NCBI RefSeq assembly: GCF_947347685.1
Contig: NW_026518957.1
Span: 186,001-250,000 of the forward strand
Length of the DNA stretch: 64,000 nt
Direction: 5' to 3'
Source: Pleuronectes platessa
Taxonomy: Eukaryota; Chordata; Actinopteri; Pleuronectiformes; Pleuronectidae
Below the pieces are notes generated by a model. It ran no database searches, was not told where the DNA came from, and worked only from the letters and a program-made list of their open reading frames with translations. Of this stretch, positions 10,910 through 25,339 are shown one piece after another; the first letter of the stretch is position 1; each line of letters starts with the position of its first letter. A program made the translations under genes and the position numbers.

Positions 10910-12818
10910 CATAAATAAAACAGTTATTTACAAAAAAAGAAAAAAATAAAATAAAATTAATAAAAAAACTGCGGCACACATCTCCTGCTGCGCATATCGC
11001 CTGCGGCGCACATCTCCTGCTATGTACGTCTCCTGCGGCTCACATCTCCTGCATGCACATCTCCTGCAGCGCACATCTCCTGCAGTGAATATCCCAAGTG
11101 GTGCACATCTCCTGCTGCGCACGTCTCCTGCGGCACACATCTCCTGCTGCGCACATCTCCTGCGGTGCACATCTCCTAATGCGCACATCTCCGGCGGTGC
11201 ACATCTCTTGCGGCGCACACCCTGCGGTGCGCATAAATGAAACATTTATTTACAAAAAAATATTATTAAATCAAATTAATAAAAAAAACGTGTGCACACA
11301 CCCTGCTGCGCACATCTCCTAAGTGCACATCTCCTGCGTGCACATCTCTTGCGGTGCATATCTCCAGTGGCGCACATCTCCTGCTGCGGAAATCTCCTGC
11401 GGTGAACATCCTGCGTCGCACACCTTGCGGTGCACATAAATGAAACATTTATTTACAAAAAATAATAATAATTAACTCAAATTCCTAAAAAAACTGTGCG
11501 CACACATCCTGTGGCGCACATCTCCTGCGGCGCATATCTCCTGTGTACACATCTCCTGCGGTGCACATCTCCTGCTGCGCACATCTCCTGCGGTGGACAT
11601 CTCCTGTGGTGCACATATCCTGCTATGTACATCTCCTAAGTGCTCATCTCCTGCTATGTAAATCTCCTGCGGCGCACATCTCCTGCGGCGCACATCTTCT
11701 GCGTGCACATCTCCTGCGGTGAACATCTCCTGCTGCGCACATCTCCTGCGGTGCAGATCTCCTGCGGTGCACATCTCCTGCTGCGCACATCTCCTGCGGT
11801 GCAGATCTCCTGCGGTGCACATATCCTGCTATGTACATCTCCTAAGTGCTCATCTCCTGCTATGTAAATCTCCTGCGGCGCACATCTCCTGCGGCGCACA
11901 TCTTCTGCGTGCACATCTCCTGCGGTGCACATCTCCTGCTGCGCACATCTCCTGCGGTGCAGATCTCCTGCGGTGCACATCTCCTGCTGCGCACATCTCC
12001 TGCTGTGCAGATCTCCTGCGGTGCACATCTCCTGCTGCGCAAATCTCCTGCAGTGCACGTTTCCTGCGTGCACATCTCCTGCTTGCACATCTCCTGCGGC
12101 GCATATCTCCTGTGTACACATCTCCTGCGGTGCACATCTCCTGCTGCGCACATCTCCTGCTGTGGACATCTCCTGTGGTGCACATATCCTGCTATGTACA
12201 TCTCCTAAGTGCTCATCTCCTGCTATGTAAATCTCCTGCGGCGCACATCTCCTGCGGCGCACATCTTCTGCGTGCACATCTCCTGCGGTGCACATCTCCA
12301 GTGGCGCACATCTCCTGCTGCGCAAATCTCCTGAGGTGCACATAAATGAAACATTTATTTACAAAAAATAATAATAATTAACTCAAATTCCTAAAAAAAC
12401 TGTGCGTACACATCTCCTGCATTGCACATCTCCTGCTTGCACATCTCTTGCGGCGCACATCTCCTGCTATGTCTATCTCCTGCGGCGCACATCTCCTGCT
12501 ATGTACATCTCCTGCTGCGCATATCGCCTGCGGCGCACATCTCCTGCAGTGCACATCTCCTGCTGCGCACATCTCCTGCGGTGCAAATCTCCTGCTGCGC
12601 AAATCTCCTGCAGTGCACGTCTCCTGCGGTGCACATCTCCGATGGCGCACATCTCCTGAGTGCACATCTCCTGCGGCGCACATCTCCTGCAGCGCACATC
12701 TCCTAAGTGCACATCTCCTGCGTACACATCTCTTGCGGTGCACATCTCCAGTGGCGCACATCTCCTGCTGCGGAAATCTCCTGCGGTGAACATCCTGCGT
12801 CGCACACCCTGCGGTGCA
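10910..12818 (+). repeat. E-B-1-1 segment with an 840-bp linkerless block
   Basis: Linkers start at 10910 E, 11232 B, 11435 1 and 12341 1. The block from about 11500 to 12340 has no linker and contains an internal 206-bp tandem repeat (about 11640-11845 and 11846-12051). Its markers are TAAGTGCTCATCTCC, TATGTAAATC and GCAGATCTCC. The segment recurs at 23431-25339 (offset 12521) and, to about 44350, at 43186 onward (offset 32276). Confidence 0.88.
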
Positions 12819-14504
12819 CATAAATGAAACATTTATTCACAAAAAATAATAATAATTAACTCAAATTCCTAAAAAAACTGTGCGCACACATCCTGTGGCG
12901 CACATCTCCTGCGGCACTCATCTCCTGCGGCGCATATCTCCTGTGTACACATCTCCTGCTGTGCACATCTCCTGCTGCGCACATCTCCTGCGGTGGACAT
13001 CTCCTGCGGCGCACATCTCCTGCTATGTACATCTCCTGCTGCGCATATCGCCTGCGGCGCACATCTCCTGCGGTGCACATCTCCGATGGCGCACATCTCC
13101 TGCGTGCACATCTCCTGAGGCGCACATCTCCTGCAGCGCACATCTCCTAAGTGCACATCTCCTGCGTGCACATCTCTTGCGGTGCACATCTCCAGTGGCG
13201 CACATCTCCTGCTGCGGAAATCTCCTGCGGTGAACATCCTGCGTCGCACACCCTGCGGTGCACATAAATGAAACATTTATTCACAAAAAATAATAATAAT
13301 TAACTCAAATTCCTAAAAAACTGTGCGCACACATCCTGCAGCGCACATCTCCTGCTATGTACATCTCCTGCGGCGCACATCTCCTGCGTGCACATCTCCT
13401 GCGTGCACATCTCCTGCTATGTACATCTCCTGCTGCGCATATCGCCTGCGGCGCACATCTCCTGCTATGTACATCTCCTGCGGCGCACATCTCCTGCAGC
13501 GCACGTCTCCTGCGGTGCACATCTCCTAATGCGCACATCTCCGGCAGTGCACATATCTTACGGCGCACACCCTGCGGTGCACATAAATGAAAAATTTATT
13601 TACAAAAAAATATTATTAAATCAAATTAATAAAAAAAACGTGTGCGCAAACCCTGCTGCGCACATCTCCTGAGGCGCACATCTCCTGCTGCTCACATATC
13701 CTGCGTTGCACATCTCCTGCGTGCACATCTCCTGCGGCGCACATCTCCTGCGGTGCACATCTCCGGTGGCGCATATCGCCTGCGGCGCACATCTCCTGCT
13801 ATGTACATCTCCTGCGGCGCACATCTCCTGCGTGCACATCTCCTGCTATGTACATCTCCTGCGGCGCACATCTCCTGCGTCGCACACCCTGCGGTGCAAA
13901 TAAATTAAACATTTATTTACAAAAAATAATAATAATTAACTCAAATTCCTAAAAAAACTGTGAGCACACATCCTGCATTGCACATCTCCTGCTTGCACAT
14001 CTCTTGCGGCGCACATCTCCTGCTATGTATATCTCCTGCGGCGCACATCTCCTGCTATGTACATCTCCTGATGCGCATATCGCCTGCGGCGCACATCTCC
14101 TGCGGTGCACATCTCCGATGGCGCACATCTCCTGCGTGCACATCTCCTGCGGCGCACATCTCCTGCAGCGCACATCTCCTAAGTGCACATCTCCTGCGTG
14201 CACATCTCTTGCGGTGCACATCTCCAGTGGCGCAGATCTCCTGCTGCGGAAATCTCCTGCGGTGAACATCCTGCGTCGCACACCCTGCGGTGCACATAAA
14301 TGAAACATTTATTTACAAAAAATAATAATAATTAACTCAAATTCCTAAAAAAACTGTGCGCACACATCCTGTGGCACACATCTCCTGCGGCACTCATCTC
14401 CTGCGGCGCACATCTCCTGCGGTGCACGTCTCCTGCGGTGCACATCTCCTAATGCGCACATCTCCGGCAGAGCACATCTCTTACGGCGCACACCCTGCGG
14501 TGCA
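12819..14504 (+). repeat. HOR-I copy (1-1-B-G-1)
   Basis: Linkers start at 12819, 13263 (1), 13582 (B, hairpin variant ATAAATGAAAAATTTAT), 13897 (G) and 14295 (1). It matches 25340-27025 at offset 12521, including the unusual B hairpin variant. Confidence 0.9.
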
Positions 14505-16067
14505 CATAAATGAAACATTTATTTACAAAAAAATATTATTAAATCAAATTAATAAAAAAAACGTGTGCACACACCCTGCTGCGCACATCTCCTGAGGCGC
14601 ACATCTCCTGCTGCGCACATCTCCTGCGTGCACATCTCCGGTGGCGCATATCGCCTGCGGCGGACATCTCCTGCTATGTACATCTCCTGCGGCGCACATC
14701 TCCTGCGGTGCACATATCCTGCTATGTACATCTCCTAAGTGCACATCTCCTGCTATGTAAATCTCCTGCGGCGCACATCTCCTGCGGCGCACATCTTCTG
14801 CGTGCACATCTCCTGCGGTGCACATCTCCAGTGGCGCACATCTCCTGCTGCGCAAACCTCCTGAGGTGCACATAAATGAAACATTTATTTACAAAAAATA
14901 ATAATAATTAACTCAAATTCCTAAAAAAACTGTGCGTACACATCTCCTGCAGTGCACATCTCCTGCTGCGCACATCTCCTGCGGTGCAGATCTCCTGCGG
15001 TGCACATCTCCTGCTGCGCAAATCTCCTGCAGTGCACGTCTCCTGCGTGCACATCTCCTGCTATGTACATCTCCTGCGGCGCAAATGTCCTGCGTGCACA
15101 TCTCCTGCGGTGCACATCTCCAGTGGCGCACATCTCCTGCTGCGCAAATCTCCTGCGGTGTACATCCTGCGTCGCACACCCTGCGGTGCAAATAAATTAA
15201 ACATTTATTTACAAAAAATAATAATAATTAACTCAAATTCCTAAAAAAACTGTGCGCACACATCCTGCATTGCACATCTCCTGCTTGCACATCTCTTGCG
15301 GCGCACATCTCCTGCTATGTCTATCTCCTGCGGCGCACATCTCCTGCTATGTACATCTCCTGCTGCGCATATCGCCTGCGGCGCACATCTCCTGCGGTGC
15401 ACATCTCCGATGGCGCACATCTCCTGCGTGCACATCTCCTGCGGCGCACATCTCCTGCAGCGCACATCTCCTGCGTGCACATCTCCTGCTGCGCATATCG
15501 CCTGCGGCGCATATCGCCTGCGGCGCACATCTCCTGCGGTGGACATCTCCTGCGGTGCACATATCCTGCTATGTACATCTCCTGCGTGCTCATATCCTGC
15601 TATGTAAATCTCCTGCGGCGCACATCTCCTGCGTGCACATCTCCTGCGTGCACATCTCCTTTGGTGCACATCTCCAGTGGCGCACATCTCCTGCTGCGCA
15701 AATCTCCTGAGGTGCACATAAATGAAACATTTATTTACAAAAAATAATAATAATTAACTAAAATTCCTAAAAAAACTGTGCGTACACATCTCCTGCAGTG
15801 CACATCTCCTGCTGCGCACATCTCCTGCGGGGCACATCTCCTGCTGCGCAAATCTCCTGCAGTGCACGTCTCCTGCGGTGCACATCTCCGATGGCGCACA
15901 TCTCCTGAGTGCACATCTCCTGCGGCGCACATCTCCTGCAGCGCACATCTCCTAAGTGCACATCTCCTGCGTACACATCTCTTGCGGTGCACATTTCCAG
16001 TGGCGCACATCTCCTGCTGCGGAAATCTCCAGCGGTGAACATCCTGCGTCGCACACCCTGCGGTGCA
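14505..16067 (+). repeat. B-1-G-1 segment
   Basis: Linkers start at 14505 B, 14871 1, 15189 G and 15717 1. Around 15486-15530 the unit CGCATATCGCCTGCGG is doubled relative to the copy near 27890. The second super-repeat copy has lost linker 14871 in a 118-bp deletion. Confidence 0.88.
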
Positions 16068-17937
16068 CATAAATGAAACATTTATTCACAAAAAATAATA
16101 ATAATTAACTCAAATTCCTAAAAAAACTGTGCGCACACATCCTGTGGCGCACATCTCCTGCGGCACTCATCTCCTGCGGCGCATATCTCCTGTGTACACA
16201 TCTCCTGCTGTGCACATCTCCTGCTGCGCACATCTCCTGCGGCGCACATCTCCTGCTATGTACATCTCCTGCTGCGCATATCGCCTGCGGCGCACATCTC
16301 CTGCGGTGCACATCTCCGATGGCGCACATCTCCTGCGTGCACATCTCCTGCGGCGCACATCTCCTGCAGCGCACATCTCCTAAGTGCACATCTCCTGCGT
16401 GCACATCTCTTGCGGTGCACATCTCCAGTGGCGCACATCTCCTGCTGCGGAAATCTCCTGCGGTGAACATCCTGCGTCGCACACCCTGCGGTGCACATAA
16501 ATGAAACATTTATTCACAAAAAATAATAATAATTAACTCAAATTCCTAAAAAACTGTGCGCACACATCCTGCAGCGCACATCTCCTGCTATGTACATCTC
16601 CTGCGGCGCACATCTCCTGCGTGCACATCTCCTGCGTGCACATCTCCTGCTATGTACATCTCCTGCTGCGCATATCGCCTGCGGCGCACATCTCCTGCTA
16701 TGTACATCTCCTGCGGCGCACATCTCCTGCAGCGCACGTCTCCTGCGGTGCACATCTCCTAATGCGCACATCTCCGGCAGTGCACATGTCTTACGGCGCA
16801 CACCCTGCGGTGCACATAAATGAAACATTTATTTACAAAAAAATATTATTAAATCAAATTAATAAAAAAAACGTGTGCACAAACCCTGCTGCGCACATCT
16901 CCTGAGGCGCACATCTCCTGCTGCGCACATATCCTGCGTTGCACATCTCCTGCGTGCACATCTCCTGCGGCGCACATCTCCTGCGGTGCACATCTCCGGT
17001 GGCGCATATCGCCTGCGGCGCACATCTCCTGCTATGTACATCTCCTGCGGCGCACATCTCCTGCGTGCACATCTCCTGCTATGTACATCTCCTGCGGTGC
17101 ACATCTCCTGCGTGCACATCTCCTGTGGTGCAAATCTCCAGTGGCGCACATCTCCTGCTGCGCAAATCTCCTGCGGTGTACATCCTGCGTCGCACACCCT
17201 GCGGTGCAAATAAATTAAACATTTATTTACAAAAAATAATAATAATTAACTCAAATTCCTAAAAAAACTGTGCGCACACATCCTGCATTGCACATCTCCT
17301 GCTTGCACATCTCTTGCGGCGCACATCTCCTGCTATGTATATCTCCTGCGGCGCACATCTCCTGCTATGTACATCTCCTGCTGCGCATATCGCCTGCGGC
17401 GCACATCTCCTGCGGTGCACATCTCCGATGGCGCACATCTCCTGCGTGCACATCTCCTGCGGCGCACATCTCCTGCAGCGCACATTTCCTAAGTGCACAT
17501 CTCCTGCGTGCACATCTCTTGCGGTGCACATCTCCAGTGGCGCAGATCTCCTGCTGCGGAAATCTCCTGCGGTGAACATCCTGCGTCGCACACCCGGCGG
17601 TGCACATAAATGAAACATTTATTTACAAAAAATAATAATAATTAACTTAAATTCCTAAAAAAACTGTGCGCACACATCCTGTGGCACACATCTCCTGCGG
17701 CACTCATCTCCTGCGGCGCACATCTCCTGCGGTGCACGTCTCCTGCGGTGCACATCTCCTAATGCGCACATCTCCTGCGTGCACATCTCCTGCGGCGCAC
17801 ATCTCCTGCAGCGCACATCTCCTAAGTGCACATCTCCTGCGTGCACATCTCTTGCGGTGCACATTTCCAGTGGCGCACATCTCCTGCTGCGGAAATCTCC
17901 AGCGGTGAACATCCTGCGTCGCACACCCTGCGGTGCA
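16068..17937 (+). repeat. HOR-I copy, first unit of a 1.7-kb tandem duplication
   Basis: Linkers start at 16068, 16496 (1), 16815 (B), 17207 (G) and 17605 (1). From 16538 onward it is repeated at 18235 onward with offset 1697. Upstream of that the offset is 1870. It also corresponds to 28455-30150 at offset 12387. Confidence 0.9.
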
Positions 17938-19634
17938 CATAAATGAAACATTTATTCACAAAAAATAATAATAATTAACTCAAATTCCTAAAAAAACTGT
18001 GCGCACACATCCTGTGGCGCACATCTCCTGCGGCACTCATCTCCTGCGGCGCATATCTCCTGTGTACACATCTCCTGCTGTGCACATCTCCTGCTGCGCA
18101 CATCTCCTGCGGCGCACATCTCCTGCTATGTACATCTCCTGCTGCGCATATCGCCTGCGGTGAACATCCTGCGTCGCACACCCTGCGGTGCACATAAATG
18201 AAACATTTATTCACAAAAAATAATAATAATTAACTCAAATTCCTAAAAAACTGTGCGCACACATCCTGCAGCGCACATCTCCTGCTATGTACATCTCCTG
18301 CGGCGCACATCTCCTGCGTGCACATCTCCTGCGTGCACATCTCCTGCTATGTACATCTCCTGCTGCGCATATCGCCTGCGGCGCACATCTCCTGCTATGT
18401 ACATCTCCTGCGGCGCACATCTCCTGCAGCGCACGTCTCCTGCGGTGCACATCTCCTAATGCGCACATCTCCGGCAGTGCACATGTCTTACGGCGCACAC
18501 CCTGCGGTGCACATAAATGAAACATTTATTTACAAAAAAATATTATTAAATCAAATTAATAAAAAAAACGTGTGCACAAACCCTGCTGCGCACATCTCCT
18601 GAGGCGCACATCTCCTGCTGCGCACATATCCTGCGTTGCACATCTCCTGCGTGCACATCTCCTGCGGCGCACATCTCCTGCGGTGCACATCTCCGGTGGC
18701 GCATATCGCCTGCGGCGCACATCTCCTGCTATGTACATCTCCTGCGGCGCACATCTCCTGCGTGCACATCTCCTGCTATGTACATCTCCTGCGGTGCACA
18801 TCTCCTGCGTGCACATCTCCTGTGGTGCAAATCTCCAGTGGCGCACATCTCCTGCTGCGCAAATCTCCTGCGGTGTACATCCTGCGTCGCACACCCTGCG
18901 GTGCAAATAAATTAAACATTTATTTACAAAAAATAATAATAATTAACTCAAATTCCTAAAAAAACTGTGCGCACACATCCTGCATTGCACATCTCCTGCT
19001 TGCACATCTCTTGCGGCGCACATCTCCTGCTATGTATATCTCCTGCGGCGCACATCTCCTGCTATGTACATCTCCTGCTGCGCATATCGCCTGCGGCGCA
19101 CATCTCCTGCGGTGCACATCTCCGATGGCGCACATCTCCTGCGTGCACATCTCCTGCGGCGCACATCTCCTGCAGCGCACATTTCCTAAGTGCACATCTC
19201 CTGCGTGCACATCTCTTGCGGTGCACATCTCCAGTGGCGCAGATCTCCTGCTGCGGAAATCTCCTGCGGTGAACATCCTGCGTCGCACACCCGGCGGTGC
19301 ACATAAATGAAACATTTATTTACAAAAAATAATAATAATTAACTCAAATTCCTAAAAAAACTGTGCGCACACATCCTGTGGCACACATCTCCTGCGACAC
19401 TCATCTCCTGCGGCGCACATCTCCTGCGGTGCACGTCTCCTGCGGTGCACATCTCCTAATGCGCACATCTCCTGCGTGCACATCTCCTGCGGCGCACATC
19501 TCCTGCAGCGCACATCTCCTAAGTGCACATCTCCTGCGTGCACATCTCTTGCGGTGCACATCTCCAGTGGCGCAGATCTCCTGCTGCGGAAATCTCCTGC
19601 GGTGAACATCCTGCGTCGCACACCCTGCGGTGCA
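17938..19634 (+). repeat. HOR-I copy, second unit of the 1.7-kb tandem duplication
   Basis: Linkers start at 17938, 18193 (1), 18512 (B), 18904 (G) and 19302 (1). The cassette between 17938 and 18193 is 173 bp shorter than its source (16068-16496). The unit ATCGCCTGCGG is fused directly to the GTGAACATCC tail. Confidence 0.9.
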
Positions 19635-22113
19635 CATAAATAAAACAGTTATTTACAAAAAAATTAAAAAATCAAATCAAATTAATAAAAAAACTGCGGC
19701 ACACATCTCCTGATGCGCATATTGCCTGCGGCGCACATCTCCTGCTATGTACATCTCCTGCGGCTCACATCTCCTGCATGCACATCTCCTGCGGCGCACA
19801 TCTCCTGCGATGCACATCTCCAGTGGCGCACATCTCCTGCTGCGCATATCGCCTGCGGCGCATATCTCCTGCTATGTACATGTCCTGCAGCGCACATTTC
19901 CTGTGCACATCTCCTGCAGTGCATATCTCAAGTGGTGCACATCTCCTGCTGCGCACATCTCCTGCGGCGCATATCTCCTGCGTACACATCTCCTGCGGTG
20001 CACATCTCCTGCTGCGCACATCTCCTGCGTTGTACATAAATGAAACATTTATTTACAAAAAAATTATAATAATGAACTCAAATTAATAAAAAAACTGTGC
20101 GCACACATCCTGCGGCGCACATCTCCTGCGTGCCAATCTCCTGCTGCGCACATCTCCTGCGGTGCACATCTCCTGCGGCGCACATCTCCTGCGGTGCACT
20201 TCTCCTGCGGCGCACATCTCCTGCTGCACACATCTCCTGCGGTGCACATCTCTTGCGGCGCACATCCTGCGGCGCACACCCTGCGTTGCACATAAATGAA
20301 ACATTTATTTACAAAAAAATCAAAAAATCAAATCAAATTAATAAAAAAACTGCGGCACACATCTCCTGCTGCGCATATCGCCTGCGGCGCACATCTCCTG
20401 CTATGTACATCTCCTGCGGCTCACATCTCCTGCATGCACATCTCCTGTGGCGCACATATCCTGCGATGCACATCTCCAGTGGCGCACATCTCCGGCGGTG
20501 CACATCTCTTGCGGCGCGCACCCTGCGGTGCACATAAATGAAACATTTATTTACAAAAAAATAATAATAATTAACTCAAATTAATAAAAAAATTGTGCGC
20601 ACAAATCCTGCAGCGCACATCTCCTGCGTGCTAATCTCCTGCGTGCACATCTCCTGCGGTGCACATCTCCTGCTGCGCACATCTCCTGTGGTGCACATCT
20701 CCTGTTGCGCACATCTCCTAAGGTGCATATCTCTTGCGGCGCACATCCTGCGTTGCGAACTATGTGTTGCACATAAATAAAACAGTTATTTACAAAAAAA
20801 GAAAAAAATCAAATCAAATTAATAAAGAAACTGCGGCACACATCTCCTGCTGCGCATATCGCCTGCGGCGCACATCTCCTGCTATGTACGTCTCCTGCGG
20901 CTCACATCTCCTGCATGCACATCTCCTGCAGCGCACATCTCCTGCAGTGAATATCCCAAGTGGTGCACATCTCCTGCTGCGCACGTCTCCTGCGGCACAC
21001 ATCTCCTGCTGCGCACATCTCCTGCGGTGCACATCTCCTAATGCGCACATCTCCGGCGGTGCACATCTCTTGCGGCGCACACCCTGCGGTGTACATAAAT
21101 GAAACATTTATTTACAAAAAAATATTATTAAATCAAATTAATAAAAAAAACGTGTGCACACACCCTGCTGCGCACATCTCCTGCGGCGCACATCTCCTGT
21201 GGCGCACATCTCTTGCGGCGCACATCTCTTGCGGTGCACATCTTCTGCTGCGCACATCTCCTGCGGTGCACATCTCCTGCTGCGCACATCTCCTGCGTGC
21301 ACATCTCTTGCGCCGCACATCTCCTGCGGCGCACATCTCTTGCTGCGCACATCTCCTGCGGTGCACATCTCTTGCGGCGCACATCCTGCGGCGCACACCC
21401 TGCGTTGCACATAAATGAAACATTTATTTACAAAAAAATCGAAAAATCAAATCAAATTAATAAAAAAACTGCGGCACACATCTCCTGCTGCGCAAATCTC
21501 CTGCGGCGCACATCTCCTGCTATGTACATCTCCAGTGGCGCACATCTCCGGCGGTACACATCTCTTGCGGCGCGCACCCTGCGGTGCACATAAATGAAAC
21601 ATTTATTTACAAAAAAATAATAATAATTAACTCAAATTAATAAAAAAACTGTGCGCACAAATCCTGCAGCGCACATCTCCTGTGGTGCACATCTCCTGTT
21701 GCGCACATCTCCTGCGGTGCACATCTCCTGCTATGTACATCTCCTGCTGCGCATATCGCCTGCGGCGCACATCTCCTGCGGTGCACATCTCCGATGGCGC
21801 ACATCTCCTGCGTGCACATCTCCTGCGGCGCACATCTCCTGCAGCGCACATCTCCTGCTGCGCACATCTCCTGCGGTGCACATCTCCTGCTGCGCAAATC
21901 TCCTGCAGTGCACGTCTCCTGCGGTGCACATCTCCGATGGCGCACATCTCCTGAGTGCACATCTCCTGCGGCGCACATCTCCTGCAGCGCACATCTCCTA
22001 AGTGCACATCTCCTGCGTACACATCTCTTGCGGTGCACATCTCCAGTGGCGCACATCTCCTGCTGCGGAAATCTCCTGCGGTGAACATCCTGCGTCGCAC
22101 ACCCTGCGGTGCA
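19635..22113 (+). repeat. Second super-repeat copy: F plus HOR-II
   Basis: Linkers start at 19635 F, 20035 C, 20291 D, 20533 2, 20772 E, 21094 B, 21410 D (TCGAAAAATC) and 21589 2. It contains a single HOR-II where copy 1 has the 1476-bp tandem pair. Confidence 0.9.
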
Positions 22114-25100
22114 CATAAATGAAACATTTATTCACAAAAAATAATAATAATTAACTCAAATTCCTAAAAAAACTGTGCGCACACATCCTGTGGCGCACAT
22201 CTCCTGCGGCACTCATCTCCTGCGGCGCATATCTCCTGTGTACACATCTCCTGCTGTGCACATCTCCTGCTGCGCACATCTCCTGCGGTGGACATCTCCT
22301 GCGGCGCACATCTCCTGCTATGCACATCTCCTGCTGCGCATATCGCCTGCGGCGCACATCTCCTGCGGTGCACATCTCCGATGGCGCACATCTCCTGCGT
22401 GCACATCTCCTGCGGCGCACATCTCCTGCTGCGCACATCTCCTAAGTGCACATCTCCTGCGTGCACATCTCTTGCGGTGCACATCTCCAGTGGCGCACAT
22501 CTCCTGCTGCGGAAATCTCCTGCGGTGAACATCCTGCGTCGCACACCCTGCGGTGCACATAAATGAAACATTTATTCACAAAAAATAATAATAATTAACT
22601 AAAATTCCTAAAAAACTGTGCGCACACATCCTGCAGCGCACATCTCCTGCTATGTACATCTCCTGCGGCGCACATCTCCTGCGTGCACATCTCCTGCGTG
22701 CACATCTCCTGCTATGTACATCTCCTGCTGCGCATATCGCCTGCGGCGCACATCTCCTGCTATGTACATCTCCTGCGGCGCACATCTCCTGCAGCGCACG
22801 TCTCCTGCGGTGCACATCTCCTAATGCGCACATCTCCGGCAGTGCACATCTCTTACGGCGCACACCCTGCGGTGCACATAAATGAAACATTTATTTACAA
22901 AAAAATATTATTAAATCAAATTAATAAAAAAAACGTGTGCGCAAACCCTGCTGCGCACATCTCCTGAGGCGCACATCTCCTGCTGCGCACATATCCTGCG
23001 TTGCACATCTCCTGCGTGCACATCTCCTGCGGCGCACATCTCCTGCGGTGCACATCTCCGGTGGCGCATATCGCCTGCGGCGCACATCTCCTGCTATGTA
23101 CATCTCCTGCGGCGCACATCTCCTGCGTGCACATCTCCTGCTATGTACATCTCCTGCGGCGCACATCTCCTGCGTGCACATCTCCTGTGTTGCAAATCTC
23201 CAGTGGCGCACATCTCCTGCTGCGCAAATCTCCTGCGGTGTACATCCTGCGTCGCACACCCTGCGGTGCAAATAAATTAAACATTTATTTACAAAAAATA
23301 ATAATAATTAACTCAAATTCCTAAAAAAACTGTGCGCACACATCCTGTGGTGCACATCTCCTGTTGCGCACATCTCCTGTGGTGCATATCTCTTGCGGCG
23401 CACATCCTGCGTTGCGAACTATGCGTTGCACATAAATAAAACAGTTATTTACAAAAAAAGAAAAAAATCAAATCAAATTAATAAAAAAACTGCGGCACAC
23501 ATCTCCTGCTGCGCATATCGCCTGCGGCGCACATCTCCTGCTATGTACGTCTCCTGCGGCTCACATCTCCTGCATGCACATCTCCTGCAGCGCACATCTC
23601 CTGCAGTGAATATCCCAAGTGGTGCACATCTCCTGCTGCGCACGTCTCCTGCGGCACACATCTCCTGCTGCGCACATCTCCTGCGGTGCACATCTCCTAA
23701 TGCGCACATCTCCGGCGGTGCACATCTCTTGCGGCGCACACCCTGCGGTGCGCATAAATGAAACATTTATTTACAAAAAAATATTATTAAATCAAATTAA
23801 TAAAAAAAACGTGTGCACACACCCTGCTGCGCACATCTCCTAAGTGCACATCTCCTGCGTGCACATCTCTTGCGGTGCATATCTCCAGTGGCGCACATCT
23901 CCTGCTGCGGAAATCTCCTGCGGTGAACATCCTGCGTCGCACACCTTGCGGTGCACATAAATGAAACATTTATTTACAAAAAATAATAATAATTAACTCA
24001 AATTCCTAAAAAAACTGTGCGCACACATCCTGTGGCGCACATCTCCTGCGGCGCATATCTCCTGTGTACACATCTCCTGCGGTGCACATCTCCTGCTGCG
24101 CACATCTCCTGCGGTGGACATCTCCTGTGGTGCACATATCCTGCTATGTACATCTCCTAAGTGCTCATCTCCTGCTATGTAAATCTCCTGCGGCGCACAT
24201 CTCCTGCGGCGCACATCTTCTGCGTGCACATCTCCTGCGGTGAACATCTCCTGCTGCGCACATCTCCTGCGGTGCAGATCTCCTGCGGTGCACATCTCCT
24301 GCTGCGCACATCTCCTGCGGTGCAGATCTCCTGCGGTGCACATATCCTGCTATGTACATCTCCTAAGTGCTCATCTCCTGCTATGTAAATCTCCTGCGGC
24401 GCACATCTCCTGCGGCGCACATCTTCTGCGTGCACATCTCCTGCGGTGCACATCTCCTGCTGCGCACATCTCCTGCGGTGCAGATCTCCTGCGGTGCACA
24501 TCTCCTGCTGCGCACATCTCCTGCTGTGCAGATCTCCTGCGGTGCACATCTCCTGCTGCGCAAATCTCCTGCAGTGCACGTTTCCTGCGTGCACATCTCC
24601 TGCTTGCACATCTCCTGCGGCGCATATCTCCTGTGTACACATCTCCTGCGGTGCACATCTCCTGCTGCGCACATCTCCTGCTGTGGACATCTCCTGTGGT
24701 GCACATATCCTGCTATGTACATCTCCTAAGTGCTCATCTCCTGCTATGTAAATCTCCTGCGGCGCACATCTCCTGCGGCGCACATCTTCTGCGTGCACAT
24801 CTCCTGCGGTGCACATCTCCAGTGGCGCACATCTCCTGCTGCGCAAATCTCCTGAGGTGCACATAAATGAAACATTTATTTACAAAAAATAATAATAATT
24901 AACTCAAATTCCTAAAAAAACTGTGCGTACACATCTCCTGCATTGCACATCTCCTGCTTGCACATCTCTTGCGGCGCACATCTCCTGCTATGTCTATCTC
25001 CTGCGGCGCACATCTCCTGCTATGTACATCTCCTGCTGCGCATATCGCCTGCGGCGCACATCTCCTGCAGTGCACATCTCCTGCTGCGCACATCTCCTGC

Positions 25101-25339
25101 GGTGCACATCTCCTGCTGCGCAAATCTCCTGCAGTGCACGTCTCCTGCGGTGCACATCTCCGATGGCGCACATCTCCTGAGTGCACATCTCCTGCGGCGC
25201 ACATCTCCTGCAGCGCACATCTCCTAAGTGCACATCTCCTGCGTACACATCTCTTGCGGTGCACATCTCCAGTGGCGCACATCTCCTGCTGCGGAAATCT
25301 CCTGCGGTGAACATCCTGCGTCGCACACCCTGCGGTGCA
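22114..25339 (+). repeat. Second super-repeat copy: HOR-I then E-B-1-1
   Basis: Linkers start at 22114, 22558 (1), 22877 B, 23269 G, 23431 E, 23753 B, 23956 1 and 24862 1. The G linker is followed directly by the block that follows a class 1 linker in copy 1. This fits unequal exchange inside the identical 3' halves of G and class 1. The linkerless block is 24020-24861. Confidence 0.88.
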
